Source: HXMU1420-2 sp034670145 | GTDB lineage: Bacteria > Pseudomonadota > Alphaproteobacteria > Rhodobacterales > Rhodobacteraceae | Assembly: GCA_034670145.1 (NCBI GenBank) | Contig: JAXMOA010000021.1 | Span: 1-64,000, forward strand | Reading direction: 5' to 3' | Length of the DNA stretch: 64,000 nucleotides | Shown: in pieces, positions 51,677 through 60,903 of the stretch | Layout of the letters: every line of letters begins with the position of its first letter | Numbering within the stretch: position 1 is the stretch's first letter | Position numbers and translations under genes: made by a program | Notes under the pieces: generated by a model | What the model was told of the DNA's origin: nothing | Databases searched by the model: none | What the model saw: only the letters and a program-made list of their open reading frames with translations

Positions 51677-53842
51677 TCACAGATCCAGGACAAGTTTCTT
51701 TGTCCTGGAGCGTGAACAGCACACGGAAATCTGCCGATTTGCAGCCTTTTCCAGATCGGTCTGCACCAGATCACGGTGATCAGGCATGCCCTCGACCACC
51801 CCGGTCAAACAGGTGCCGCACACGCCTGACTGGCAGGACACTTGCACATGGATGCCATTGTCCTCCAATTTCTGCGCAATGGTCTCGCCCGGCTGCACCT
51901 CAAAACTTTTGCCAGAGCTTCGGGCAACGACGGTAAATGGCGCCCCATCCGTGTTCACCTCTGCCCCAAAGCGTTCCAGATGGATACAGGCCGCATCCCA
52001 ACCCGCGCGTTCCGCTGCATGCACGACAAAATCCATGAAACCATTCGGCCCACAAACATAAAGGTGCTGATCCGCCGCCGCCCTCGCCAACACCCCGTCG
52101 ATATCCAACTGCTGGTCCTTTGGCCCGCTATCCACATGAATCTGAACCCTGCCGCCAAACCGGGCCAACTCCCCGGCAAAGGCCAGACGATCAGCGCTGC
52201 GCCCGCAATAATGCATCTCCCAGGACGCCCCCGCCGCTTCCAGCGCATAGGCCATACTCAGCATCGGCGTGACCCCGATCCCGCCCGCAAACAGAACCGT
52301 ATGCGCCGCATCCCACTGCACCGGGAAATTGTTGCGAGGCCGCCCGACCCTGATCTGCCGACTCAGCTCAAAATCCGCGTGGATCGCCGTTGACCCACCC
52401 CGAGATTTGGGATCCAGCAATATGCCCAACCGATAGCTGGAGCCATCCGCCGGATCACCCGTCAATGAATACTGACGGATCAGGCCGGACTTGACATAGA
52501 CATCCACATGCGCGCCGGCGTCATGTTCAGGCAAGGGGCTGCCATCAACGGATGCCAGCTTCAAAGAGATAATATCCGTCGCCACATCTTCGCGCTGCGT
52601 CACCACCACATCAAGCCACGGAGCCGCCGCAGGCTCGGCCAGCGCCGCGTGCGTGTCAGGCCGGACGTCAGCGGCCAGATGCACTTTGACTGGCATGACC
52701 GAATAGGCGCGAATCGTGTTGTTCATGGCCACAACCGGTTCGCCCAGCAATTCAAACCGCGTCACCCGGCGGCACAGCGCCTCCAGCAACAGGATGATCT
52801 CTCGACGCGCCAGATGCATCCCCATGCACATGTGCACCCCCTGACCAAAGCCGAGATGGTCATGCACATCGCGTGTGACATCAAACCGATCGGGATCCGC
52901 AAATTTGCGTTCGTCCCGGTTGGCCGAAGCATAGATCACAATCACCCGCTTGCCCGCCGGTATCACATGACCGGCAATTTCACTGTCTTCGATGACATAC
53001 CGCGTAAAGGCGCGGATAGGGGTGGCCATCCGCACCGCCTCATCCACCGCATTCGGAATCAGCCCCGGATCGGCGCGGATCAGATCCCATTGCGCGGGGT
53101 GATCCGCCAGAAACTTGATGATCTGACCGGTCGCAGAGATCGTCGTATCCAGCGACGGGTTGATATAATCCCTCATCAACTGCGCGCAGGTCTCAAAGGA
53201 AATGCCACGCTCTGCACCAACCTCGAAAATCCGCTTGGCCCATCCGCCTTCGTTCAGCTTTTCGGGGCGGCCATATTCCTGCAAAAAGTCCCGCAGATCC
53301 ACCAGATCTTCAAAGGCTTGCGCCGTCCGCGCATTCCGCGTTCCAAACAGGTTGAACGTAGCCGAAGCCCATTTCAACATCTGATCGGACTCCACCGGCA
53401 AACCCACCAGTTCGGCAACAATGGTAACAGGCAGATACTGCGCAAAATCAGAAATCGCATCAAATTCGCCCCGGGCGCAAAGCACATCAATCAACCCATT
53501 GGCCGACTGCGCAAGCACAGGCTCAATGGCCTTCAGCGCACCAGGCAACAGCGGCTCCGAGGTGACCGAACGTGTCCTGTCATGCTCTGGCGGATCCGAA
53601 TTCAACGTAGAGCCCACCAGAATATCATTCACCTCCGGTATCGGAGAAACGCCACGCGAACTGACAAACCGCAGCGGTTGGCGCAACACTTCGCTCACCT
53701 CTGCATAGCGCGGCAGCGCATAAAGGTCGTGCTGGGGCAAATACACCACCGGACCCAGTTCCCGCATCTGCGCATAGACCGGGTAAGGGTCCAGAATAAC
53801 GGCGTCAGAGTAAAAATCGATGTCCAGCGACGGAATGCTCAT
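51677..53842 (-). CDS. Self-sufficient cytochrome P450 fused to phthalate-oxygenase-type reductase
   Basis: The 721-residue chain has a P450 domain (residues about 1-395) with the heme thiolate Cys339 in FGQGVHMCMGMHLAR and the I-helix acid/alcohol pair in NPSLDTTISA. A ferredoxin reductase domain follows (about 415-625; RQYSLTGDP, LFAGGIGVTPMLS and YVCGPNGFM). A C-terminal [2Fe-2S] domain has SCQSGVCGTCLTG plus the last Cys near residue 710. This is the CYP116B-like layout, so one protein carries the whole electron chain. It is the second gene of an SDR-P450 pair (4-base overlap) divergent from a LysR. Substrate unknown. Confidence 0.93.
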   Translation of the reverse strand: MSIPSLDIDFYSDAVILDPYPVYAQMRELGPVVYLPQHDLYALPRYAEVSEVLRQPLRFVSSRGVSPIPEVNDILVGSTLNSDPPEHDRTRSVTSEPLLPGALKAIEPVLAQSANGLIDVLCARGEFDAISDFAQYLPVTIVAELVGLPVESDQMLKWASATFNLFGTRNARTAQAFEDLVDLRDFLQEYGRPEKLNEGGWAKRIFEVGAERGISFETCAQLMRDYINPSLDTTISATGQIIKFLADHPAQWDLIRADPGLIPNAVDEAVRMATPIRAFTRYVIEDSEIAGHVIPAGKRVIVIYASANRDERKFADPDRFDVTRDVHDHLGFGQGVHMCMGMHLARREIILLLEALCRRVTRFELLGEPVVAMNNTIRAYSVMPVKVHLAADVRPDTHAALAEPAAAPWLDVVVTQREDVATDIISLKLASVDGSPLPEHDAGAHVDVYVKSGLIRQYSLTGDPADGSSYRLGILLDPKSRGGSTAIHADFELSRQIRVGRPRNNFPVQWDAAHTVLFAGGIGVTPMLSMAYALEAAGASWEMHYCGRSADRLAFAGELARFGGRVQIHVDSGPKDQQLDIDGVLARAAADQHLYVCGPNGFMDFVVHAAERAGWDAACIHLERFGAEVNTDGAPFTVVARSSGKSFEVQPGETIAQKLEDNGIHVQVSCQSGVCGTCLTGVVEGMPDHRDLVQTDLEKAANRQISVCCSRSRTKKLVLDL

Positions 53843-54648
53843 CCGCCCTCCTCGGGATCCAACCGCAAGCTTTGCAGATCCATTGCATCGCTCTGATTGA
53901 ACGCCCCCATACCGCCATCAATGGCAATATCCGCGCCCTTGATCCAATTGGACGCAGGCGACAGCAGAAAGGCCGCGATCTCTGCAACCTCTTCCGGCGC
54001 ACCAGGACGCCCGGCCCGCACGACATTCTTTGCCATCATGGCCCCAAACGCCCGCTGAAAATCCTCCAGAATGCCCGTGGATACCCCGCCAGGACTCAGG
54101 GAATTGATGCGCAGCCCTCGGCCAACCATCGCCTCTGCTTCTGCAACAGTCCAAAGAATGACCGCTTCCTTGGTCAGGTTGTAACACCGCGTTGCATCAA
54201 TGTTTTCCGCCGCAACAAAACCTGCCAGCTGATCCCGGCGCCGCAGGCCGGCCAGCCGTTTGACCTGATCCGCACCCTCGCGCCATCCATGCCCCGCACG
54301 GCTGGCCAAATTCACGATGGAGCCACCCGCGCCCAGATGCGGCAGCATCGCATGGGTGAAATCCCGTGTGCCCAGGAAATTGACCTGCAAAATGGCCTCT
54401 TCCAGCCCCTCACGCGGCGGCAGACCCGCGTTGTTGCACAATCCATCCAGCGGCGTGTCCACAGCGGCGGCGGCCTTGGCGATGCTATCCGCATCATTCA
54501 AATCCAGCGCGATAAAGCGGTCCAGATTGTCCCGCGTTTCGCGAATATCAAACCCAATGACACGATGTCCCTGCATCTTCAGAATACGGGCCAGATTCGC
54601 ACCAATACCACTTGCCACCCCCGTAACCGCATACGTCCGTTCCTGCAT
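53839..54648 (-). CDS. SDR-family oxidoreductase coupled to the P450
   Basis: The 269-residue SDR has the cofactor motif TGVASGIGANLA (residues 9-20), FDIRET with an acidic discriminator for NAD(H), CNNAGLPP (about 91), the catalytic Ser in NLASRAG (about 117) and CYNLTKEAVILW (about 163). It resembles 3-alpha-hydroxysteroid or coniferyl-alcohol dehydrogenase-like members with an inserted loop before the Tyr. The stop overlaps the P450 start by four bases, so it is likely to oxidise the P450 alcohol product or prepare its substrate. Confidence 0.9.
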   Translation of the reverse strand: MQERTYAVTGVASGIGANLARILKMQGHRVIGFDIRETRDNLDRFIALDLNDADSIAKAAAAVDTPLDGLCNNAGLPPREGLEEAILQVNFLGTRDFTHAMLPHLGAGGSIVNLASRAGHGWREGADQVKRLAGLRRRDQLAGFVAAENIDATRCYNLTKEAVILWTVAEAEAMVGRGLRINSLSPGGVSTGILEDFQRAFGAMMAKNVVRAGRPGAPEEVAEIAAFLLSPASNWIKGADIAIDGGMGAFNQSDAMDLQSLRLDPEEGG

Positions 54649-54742
54649 GATGACCTCCCATTCCGTTTGTCACAGCTTAATTCCCAGGTTGCGATCATGA
54701 ATAGCCTTGAAAATACGCTACCGATAAGTTTTCCTGATCATT

Positions 54743-55636
54743 ATGAAGCCGCAACACATCCAGGTCCTCGTCGCCATCGCAGAGCATGGCAGCCTGCGTG
54801 CCGCATCAAAACACCTCAACAAATCCCAACCCGCCCTCACCCAATCCCTGCGACAAGCCGAAACTGACCTCGGCGTCTCCCTGTTTCTCAGGACGTCGCG
54901 CGGGGTAGAGCTCACCCAGGTCGGTGAACATGTGCTTGCACGGGCCCGCACAATTTCTTCCGAGATCGCACGTCTGAACGAAGAAGTCGCTCAATTGCGC
55001 GGAGAGCAGATCGGTTCCGTCAATGTTTGCCTGTCCCCACTGGCCGCCACCCGCATCATGCCACGCGCCCTGACCTTGTTTCGAAAAAGTCACCCCAAAA
55101 TACAGGTTCGTCTTTCAAGTGGCATGTTTCCTGGGGCGCTGAAACCGCTGCGCGAAGGGCGTGTGGATATTCTGATCGGCCCCACCCCGCCCGCCGAAAT
55201 GGCCCGCGAAATCACCGTGGACCCGCTGATCGAGACACCAATCGACGTCGTAACCGCCGCCACCTCCCCCTTGCGCCATGCGCGATCCCTGGCCGATCTG
55301 GTCGACGCGCAATGGATCATGATCGGCGCTCCCACCGGACCCGGTGATATTTTCACGCAGCCGTTTATCGAACACAACCTGCCCCCGCCCCAGGCGCTCA
55401 CCTCTTCGGAATCCTATTTTGGCGCCATGTCCCTTGTGGAAAGCTTGGGGGCGGTGTGCACATTTCCATCCCTTTTGATGCAAGACGTCGAAAAGACCTG
55501 GCAGATCACACCGATCCCAATCCGTGAAAAGATTGCCCCGTTGACCATTTCCCTGATGACACGCGCTCGCCACCCTCTGACCCCGGCCGCAGACGCGCTC
55601 GCCATGTGTATCAGGCGGCGTGTCGCTTCACTGTAA
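54743..55636 (+). CDS. LysR-family transcriptional regulator of the P450 island
   Basis: A 297-residue LysR protein. The HTH (IQVLVAIAEHGSLRAASKHL, then SQPALTQSLRQAE) is followed by an effector domain (GSVNVCLSPLAATRIMPRAL onward). It is divergent from the SDR-P450 operon across 94 bases. A GAAAA/TTTTC inverted repeat with 15-base spacing (54709-54733) overlaps the region just before its start and may be the binding site. It is probably activated by a P450 substrate or product. Confidence 0.9.
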   Translation: MKPQHIQVLVAIAEHGSLRAASKHLNKSQPALTQSLRQAETDLGVSLFLRTSRGVELTQVGEHVLARARTISSEIARLNEEVAQLRGEQIGSVNVCLSPLAATRIMPRALTLFRKSHPKIQVRLSSGMFPGALKPLREGRVDILIGPTPPAEMAREITVDPLIETPIDVVTAATSPLRHARSLADLVDAQWIMIGAPTGPGDIFTQPFIEHNLPPPQALTSSESYFGAMSLVESLGAVCTFPSLLMQDVEKTWQITPIPIREKIAPLTISLMTRARHPLTPAADALAMCIRRRVASL

Positions 55637-55702
55637 GCGGGGCTTCACAGCGCCATAGGCACATCGAGCTCGCAGGGCCGGTCAAACACCCTGTCCTTTC
55701 CG

Positions 55703-56878
55703 TCACTCCGGGATATCAACCAGCTTCCCACGTGGGATTTCGCAGGCCTGATCATACATCGGAAGCTCAACCAGTTCCGCCCGATACATTGCCCCATCCT
55801 TGCATTGCACCTCGATCTCGGTTCCCGGCCCATGTTCTGTGCCATTCATCAGGGCAATCCCAATTCCATGTTTCAGATAGGGCGAGCGCGCCCCGGCCGT
55901 CACCACCCCGGCAGACACCGCACCAACAGCAACAGCGCCCGAAATCAACGGCTCCCCACCCGGACATTTGATTCCGTAAGAGCGTCGGCCCTTATCCGCC
56001 CCCGCCAAAGCCGCCTTGCCAATGAAATCAGATTTGTCCGCATCCACAAATCGCCCCAACCCAACCGCATAAGGTGTTGTGGTTGAATTGAAATCTGATC
56101 CAGCGTTCAAAATCCCCGCCTCGATGCGACGGATATTCATGGCATCCAACCCGAAAAGGTCCATGCCAAACCCGGCCCCCGCCTCTTTCAGATGCGCCCA
56201 AAGCGCATCAGGGTCATGGTGCGGCTCTGTATAAAACTCCCACCCCAACTCATTGGTGTACCCCGTGCGCGTGATGACAACATCCTGCCCGCCCAGGTTC
56301 ACCCGCGTGCAGGCGAAATAAGTGAATTTCTCCGGCAGCCCGCCAGCAGCCGCCTCAAGAATCTTCAGCGCATTCGGTCCCTGAATCTGGCTGACAAAGA
56401 CATCCGGATCAACAATCTCGACATCCATCCCAACGGCATGGGCCCGCGCCCAACTATAAAAATCCCCATCTGCCTGCGCATACCAAAACCGATCCTGCGC
56501 CAATCGCAGCAAGATACCGTCAACCAGCAAACCACCGTCTTCGTAACAGGCCAGCCCATATCCACAGCGGCCGGTTTTCACCTTGGTTATGTCCTTGGTG
56601 AAAAGCTTGTCCAGCAATGCTTCTGCATCTGGCCCCCTGAATTCCAGCACATACTCACCCGTATGCAAGACCGCCGCTTGCTGGCGCAGCCGCCAATAGC
56701 CGTCCTCGGTGCTATGATCATCAAAACAAACCGCCATCAAACGACGGTTGTAGACACAATAATGGGCCCCCTTGGGACGCTCGTGTTCGTGATAAGGATG
56801 CCGGGTGATCGAATAATCCCATCCCGCCCCGGGAATATCCGACACCACACTACGTGTTTTTCCATCACCCGAACGCAT
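55703..56878 (-). CDS. GcvT-like folate-dependent aminomethyltransferase/demethylase (DmdA-related)
   Basis: The 391-residue protein aligns by eye with the T-protein family, and its layout recalls DMSP demethylase DmdA: an opening YCVYNRRLMAVCFDD, then EFRGPDAEALLDKLFTKDI, VSQIQGPNALKIL and ITRTGYTNELGWEFY. The late segment RRIEAGILNAGSDFNSTTTP includes an acidic residue near the expected folate site. T-proteins and DmdA transfer one-carbon groups to tetrahydrofolate; demethylases for DMSP, dimethylglycine or sarcosine look similar. Identity to DmdA is too low by eye to name it. A GcvA-like LysR is divergent. Confidence 0.8.
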   Translation of the reverse strand: MRSGDGKTRSVVSDIPGAGWDYSITRHPYHEHERPKGAHYCVYNRRLMAVCFDDHSTEDGYWRLRQQAAVLHTGEYVLEFRGPDAEALLDKLFTKDITKVKTGRCGYGLACYEDGGLLVDGILLRLAQDRFWYAQADGDFYSWARAHAVGMDVEIVDPDVFVSQIQGPNALKILEAAAGGLPEKFTYFACTRVNLGGQDVVITRTGYTNELGWEFYTEPHHDPDALWAHLKEAGAGFGMDLFGLDAMNIRRIEAGILNAGSDFNSTTTPYAVGLGRFVDADKSDFIGKAALAGADKGRRSYGIKCPGGEPLISGAVAVGAVSAGVVTAGARSPYLKHGIGIALMNGTEHGPGTEIEVQCKDGAMYRAELVELPMYDQACEIPRGKLVDIPE

Positions 56879-57053
56879 TTTCGATCTCCCAATCCAATCA
56901 TGACAACATGCGCACGAGGGGGGGGAGTTAAGAATTCATAACCCACCCAACTGCACAAAACCGTGCGCACAATTGCCTTTGCTCCAAAATACGCAGGATT
57001 GTGACGCGCCGGAAATCATTTGATCTTCGCTCAAAAGTTAGAAAAACTAAATC

Positions 57054-58007
57054 ATGCCCAACTGGTTGCCGTCCCTGAATGCCCTGCGCGCACTGGAAGC
57101 CCTGTCCAGATGCAACAGCTATCGCGCCGCAGCCGAGGAATTGCGGGTCACCCCCGCCGCCATCAAACAACTGGTGACCAAGCTCGAAGAGTCCTTGGGT
57201 AAAAAACTGGTAGAGCGACAAGGCCGCGGCATCGCCCTGACCGAAGCGGCCAAAATCGCAACACCCGATCTGAACCTTGGCATGCGTCACCTGACAGATG
57301 CGGTGCATAAAATGCGCAGCCCCATCGAAACCGAGCGGCTCATCATTTCGGTCGAGGCATCGCTGGCCACAACCTGGCTGGTGCCCCGGCTCGAAAACTT
57401 TCGAGCGGTCAACCCAAACATCAATGTGCTCATCGATTCTTCCCAAAGGATCGTGGATCTGACCCGCTCGGACGTGGACATCGCCATCAGATACGGGGTC
57501 ACCAATCCCGCTGGTCTGGTCGTGCTGCGCCTGTTTGACGATCTGGTGCATCCAGCGTGCAGCCCTTCAATGGCCAGGCAATTGCCAGCACTGTCATCCC
57601 TGGATCAACTGGCCGACGTCCCCCTGATCCACTGGGACATGTCCCGACTTCCCTGGGCAAAAGAGACGGTAAAATGGTTTGATTGGTCCGAATGGGCAAA
57701 AAGGGCTGGATTGCCGGCATTGGACACCACACGCGGCTTGCGGTTCAACGACTATGGGTTGGCCATACAGGCCGCCATTTCAGGTCAGGGGTTTGTCTTG
57801 GCCAGCTGGCCAATTCTCCAGGATCAACTGGATGCCGGGCTGCTCGTCAAACCATTCCAAAACAGCGCTCTGAAAACAGGGATCGGCTATGATCTCGTAA
57901 CCACCCAACAGGCCCGGACCAGACCGGCGGTTGCGACGTTCTGCAACTGGATCCAACAACACGCAGCCACGACCCAGACCAGGTCACACAGCCCCCCGTT
58001 GGCTTGA
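57054..58007 (+). CDS. LysR-family regulator (GcvA-like)
   Basis: A 317-residue LysR protein. The N-terminus MPNWLPSLNALRALEALSRC with AAAEELRVTPAAIKQLVTKLE is typical of GcvA-type regulators, which control glycine cleavage genes in other bacteria. The effector domain starts near residue 92 (LIISVEASLATTWLVPRLEN). It is divergent from the GcvT-like gene by 175 bases, so one-carbon or glycine-related control of that gene is likely. An AGTT-AGAAA-AACT inverted element lies just before its start. Confidence 0.9.
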   Translation: MPNWLPSLNALRALEALSRCNSYRAAAEELRVTPAAIKQLVTKLEESLGKKLVERQGRGIALTEAAKIATPDLNLGMRHLTDAVHKMRSPIETERLIISVEASLATTWLVPRLENFRAVNPNINVLIDSSQRIVDLTRSDVDIAIRYGVTNPAGLVVLRLFDDLVHPACSPSMARQLPALSSLDQLADVPLIHWDMSRLPWAKETVKWFDWSEWAKRAGLPALDTTRGLRFNDYGLAIQAAISGQGFVLASWPILQDQLDAGLLVKPFQNSALKTGIGYDLVTTQQARTRPAVATFCNWIQQHAATTQTRSHSPPLA

Positions 58008-58137
58008 TGACAGGCGGCGCATTGCCATCCTGCCCACCCCCACCGATCCGCAGGTTTCGATCAAAGCCTGAAACGCAGGCTTGACCAACACAGTTGTTCC
58101 CCAGATGACAGGACAGACACAAATCGAGGGAAAGACC

Positions 58138-58734
58138 GTGAAAACAACCATTTTGGGCGGAGTTCTGTTTCTGATACCAGTCGCGTTTGTTGCCATCGTT
58201 TTGGACAAAGCATTTCAGGTAAGCATGTTGATGGCGCAACCGCTCGACGGTCTGATCCCATTGGACAGGCTCGCCGGTATCGCAATGGCCAACATCATTG
58301 CCATTTTGCTGATCATTTTGATTTGCCTGGCCGCCGGGCTTGCCGCCCAGACCGCATTATTCTCCAAACGGGTGGGACGCGTGGACAATATCCTGATCGA
58401 CATGATGCCAGGATATGCCGTCGCCAAGGGGATCCTCGGTGGAGTCACCGGCAAGGAAAACGGCCCGGACCTGCTCAAACCGGTTCTGGTCAGGTTCGAC
58501 GACTATGATCAAATCGCCTTCGCGGTCGAACAGATGGATGATCGGTATGTCATCTTCCTGCCCGGATCGCCCTCGGCCTGGTCCGGCACCTCCGTTATCG
58601 TCGACGCAGACCGGGTAACGGCGCTGGATCTGCCGCCACATCAGGCCGTCAGCCTGCTGCGTGTCATGGGGCGCGGGATGTCTAAGATTGAGCTCCCCGA
58701 TGCCCGTCCCGCCACTTTGAAACAAAGCAACTGA
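58138..58734 (+). CDS. DUF502-family membrane protein
   Basis: About 198 residues. GTG 58138 (VKTTILGGVLF) is chosen because GAGGGA lies six bases upstream and DUF502 proteins begin with this hydrophobic stretch. Two membrane segments (TILGGVLFLIPVAFVAIVL and IAMANIIAILLIILICLAAG) are followed by a soluble domain with PGYAVAKGILGG, PVLVRFDDYDQIAFAVEQ and the family-typical VIFLPGSPSAWSGTSVIVD. The function of the family is unknown. The gene is monocistronic and lies 130 bases after the LysR. Confidence 0.85.
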   Translation: MKTTILGGVLFLIPVAFVAIVLDKAFQVSMLMAQPLDGLIPLDRLAGIAMANIIAILLIILICLAAGLAAQTALFSKRVGRVDNILIDMMPGYAVAKGILGGVTGKENGPDLLKPVLVRFDDYDQIAFAVEQMDDRYVIFLPGSPSAWSGTSVIVDADRVTALDLPPHQAVSLLRVMGRGMSKIELPDARPATLKQSN

Positions 58735-59017
58735 GTGGGGGCCCATCGCGGCTCTGCCATCATCAAACATGCGCGGGCAAGGCACAGCCACCCGGCCATA
58801 TGCCGCCCGCAAAGGATCCAGGCACCTGCACGCTATTCGAACCCTTGTAAAACATGATCACTACAAGCGGCTGAGGAGGCCAGCGAAAACCTCTGGCCTC
58901 AACGATTTGCAGCCAAACGCACGAAAACGACAGCTTTGAAACCAAAGAGGTGATATCACTCCACAACGGACCGGCACGTCGGTCACGCTCCTCCAACAGT
59001 TTGCAAAGGTGTACCGA

Positions 59018-59569
59018 ATGATCGAAGTCTATTCGATGCCAAACGCGTTCACCGCTGGAGAATGTGACAGGATTATCGCGACAACGGCCAAACGGCGCGC
59101 CAAAGAAGCCCTGTTGGTCGGTCAACAGCGCAATCACAACCTGCGCCAGGCCGAACTGGTTTGGCTCGATGATGTTGATGGCATGGGCTGGGTAATGGAC
59201 CGGCTGATCGAACTGGTGAGCAATTCCAACAAGGATCTGTTTGACTTCGATCTGCGCGAATTTGCAGAAAGCCCCCAGATCGCCTGTTACCAATCCTCCA
59301 ACGCCGGTCATTTCGCATGGCATTCAGATATCGGTGACGGGGTCGCCGCAGGCCGACGAAAATTGACATTGGTCCTGCAATTGAGCCGACCCGCCATGTA
59401 CGAGGGCGGCAATCTGGAAATGATGCCAAATGCCCATATCGTCACCGCCAACCGGGCGCAGGGCTGCGCCAGTATCTTTCCCAGCTTTTCACTTCATCAG
59501 GTCACCCCGGTGACCAGCGGCGTGCGCCATTCGTTGACCGTTTGGGCCCATGGCCCTGCCTTTCGCTAA
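59018..59569 (+). CDS. 2-oxoglutarate/Fe(II)-dependent hydroxylase (PKHD/prolyl-4-hydroxylase-like)
   Basis: About 183 residues. The iron ligands are HxD in FAWHSDIGDG (about residue 103) and a distal His in FPSFSLHQVTPV (about 158), followed by the 2-oxoglutarate Arg in SGVRHSLTVW. The length and order match bacterial PKHD-type dioxygenases, which hydroxylate proteins or small molecules. ATG 59018 has AAAGGTG upstream. No partner gene identifies the substrate. It is followed 64 bases later by a small conserved-looking gene. Confidence 0.85.
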   Translation: MIEVYSMPNAFTAGECDRIIATTAKRRAKEALLVGQQRNHNLRQAELVWLDDVDGMGWVMDRLIELVSNSNKDLFDFDLREFAESPQIACYQSSNAGHFAWHSDIGDGVAAGRRKLTLVLQLSRPAMYEGGNLEMMPNAHIVTANRAQGCASIFPSFSLHQVTPVTSGVRHSLTVWAHGPAFR

Positions 59570-59633
59570 ACCAAAATCTCGCGCGGGCCAAAGAGCGGCC
59601 TTCCCCGCTGGCATCCAATCCAGGAAAACAGAC

Positions 59634-59915
59634 ATGACAGAAGAAAATGAAACCGGCGCAATCGTGCATTACATCTGCCAGACATATGTTGAGCAGAAAG
59701 GCACCCGAGGCAAACCATCGGGTCTCAAAATCGGAAAACAACTCCAATACACAACCGCCAGAGAGGCCGAAAACCGTGCAGAACGCGAACTGCGGTCCGA
59801 AGGTTGCATCGGCGTCGACGCCTATATGATTGTAGAAGATCCAGCCTCCGGAGAAGTCGGCGATCCAACCTTTCTTGTCCGATTGGGAAACGTCCCTGAC
59901 GATGATGCGTCCTGA
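59634..59915 (+). CDS. Small hypothetical protein (93 aa)
   Basis: A 93-residue soluble protein starting MTEENETGAIVHYICQTYVE, with AGGA about ten bases before ATG 59634. It has no signal peptide or membrane helix. Its composition is charged, with a helical segment (QLQYTTAREAENRAERELRS) in the middle and an acidic C-terminus. I do not recognise the family. It follows the 2OG oxygenase gene in the same direction and may be co-transcribed. Confidence 0.6.
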   Translation: MTEENETGAIVHYICQTYVEQKGTRGKPSGLKIGKQLQYTTAREAENRAERELRSEGCIGVDAYMIVEDPASGEVGDPTFLVRLGNVPDDDAS

Positions 59916-60123
59916 GCTCACTTCAGCGACACCATCCGCGCTCAATTGCTGCTAAGCCGCGCGAATGGTTTATGCTACCGGCCTTTCCCCTCTTGGGGTC
60001 ACATACACAAAATTGCGGAACTGGCGCCGTATTGTGACCCGACAAGGCAGTTGCTGTTGCCAGTCAGGTCTTTTGTACGCAGTCTACAAGGGCCAACCAG
60101 ATTGGCGCATAGGGAGAGAGACC

Positions 60124-60903
60124 ATGAAAAACAGTGTACTTGTCGGCGCGCTTTCACTCACCAATTTTTGTCTTTTCACCACCTCTGCCTTGGCGAACTG
60201 GACCTACAATGGACCGCCCTATCCAAATGCCTCTATTCAAACCAACGACATGACCCTGGCGGTGCAATGCGACAGGATCAGGTTCGCTCCTGCAGGGTAT
60301 GAGGATTCGCAGGACATTGTGCAAAAGAACGGCCTTACCTTTCGGTTTCTGGCAAACGGTTCGCAGGAGGCAGCGTCTTTCCAGCTGGGACGCGAAAACG
60401 CGTTCGTCCAGATCGTCGACAACTATCCCGTGGAGATCCAGTTCAGCGATCAGGCAGATTATGCGTTCGTCCTCGACCAGATTGCTGCAAACGCCACCTT
60501 GAACCTCTCGATGGTCGATCAAGACGTCAGCTACGGTATTTTTGACCTCAAGGGATCGAGTGCAGCCATCCAATCACTCCGGGCCGAATGTGGTGCATCA
60601 GCCCAAACTTCCGTGCCGATGGAAGCGCCAGAGGGCGTGGTTTATTGTGGTGGCGATGGCATCAAACGGCAAATCGAGTTCGTGATCCTCGATGATGCCA
60701 CCGATGAGTGGGATGCGCGAGTCACCGCGAACGGCGAAACACAGCGGGCAATGACCTCCTACAGCTATTTCGGCAACTCCGAACCGGTAAAGGATTTCGT
60801 GGTTGCCTTGCTGGCCGAGGATCGATCCGAGTTTCTGATCTTCCGCAGCAAGAATGAAAACTGGCTGGAATTCGGAGATTACAGGTACGACCAATGCAAC
60901 TGA
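60124..60903 (+). CDS. Secreted protein of unknown function
   Basis: A 259-residue protein with a clear Sec signal peptide (residues 1-24, ending SALAN). GGGAGAGAGACC directly precedes ATG 60124, so the longer frame from 59965 is rejected. The mature part looks like beta-rich modules with a few cysteines (LAVQCDRIRF, RAECGASAQ, VVYCGGDGIK, YRYDQCN), which could form disulfides. I do not recognise a family. Its last ten bases overlap the next secreted-protein gene, so the two are likely co-expressed and may act together outside the cytoplasm. Confidence 0.7.
   Translation: MKNSVLVGALSLTNFCLFTTSALANWTYNGPPYPNASIQTNDMTLAVQCDRIRFAPAGYEDSQDIVQKNGLTFRFLANGSQEAASFQLGRENAFVQIVDNYPVEIQFSDQADYAFVLDQIAANATLNLSMVDQDVSYGIFDLKGSSAAIQSLRAECGASAQTSVPMEAPEGVVYCGGDGIKRQIEFVILDDATDEWDARVTANGETQRAMTSYSYFGNSEPVKDFVVALLAEDRSEFLIFRSKNENWLEFGDYRYDQCN

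Noticed and set aside
52508..53896. Long plus-strand open frame (about 460 codons) antisense to the P450 gene
   Set aside because: It has no recognisable domain, is rich in Arg/His/Gln, and is the expected shadow of a GC-rich gene. The minus-strand frame has all P450 and reductase motifs.
55703..56878. Naming the GcvT-like gene dmdA
   Set aside because: The resemblance is in overall layout; similarity by eye is too low and other folate demethylases fit equally.
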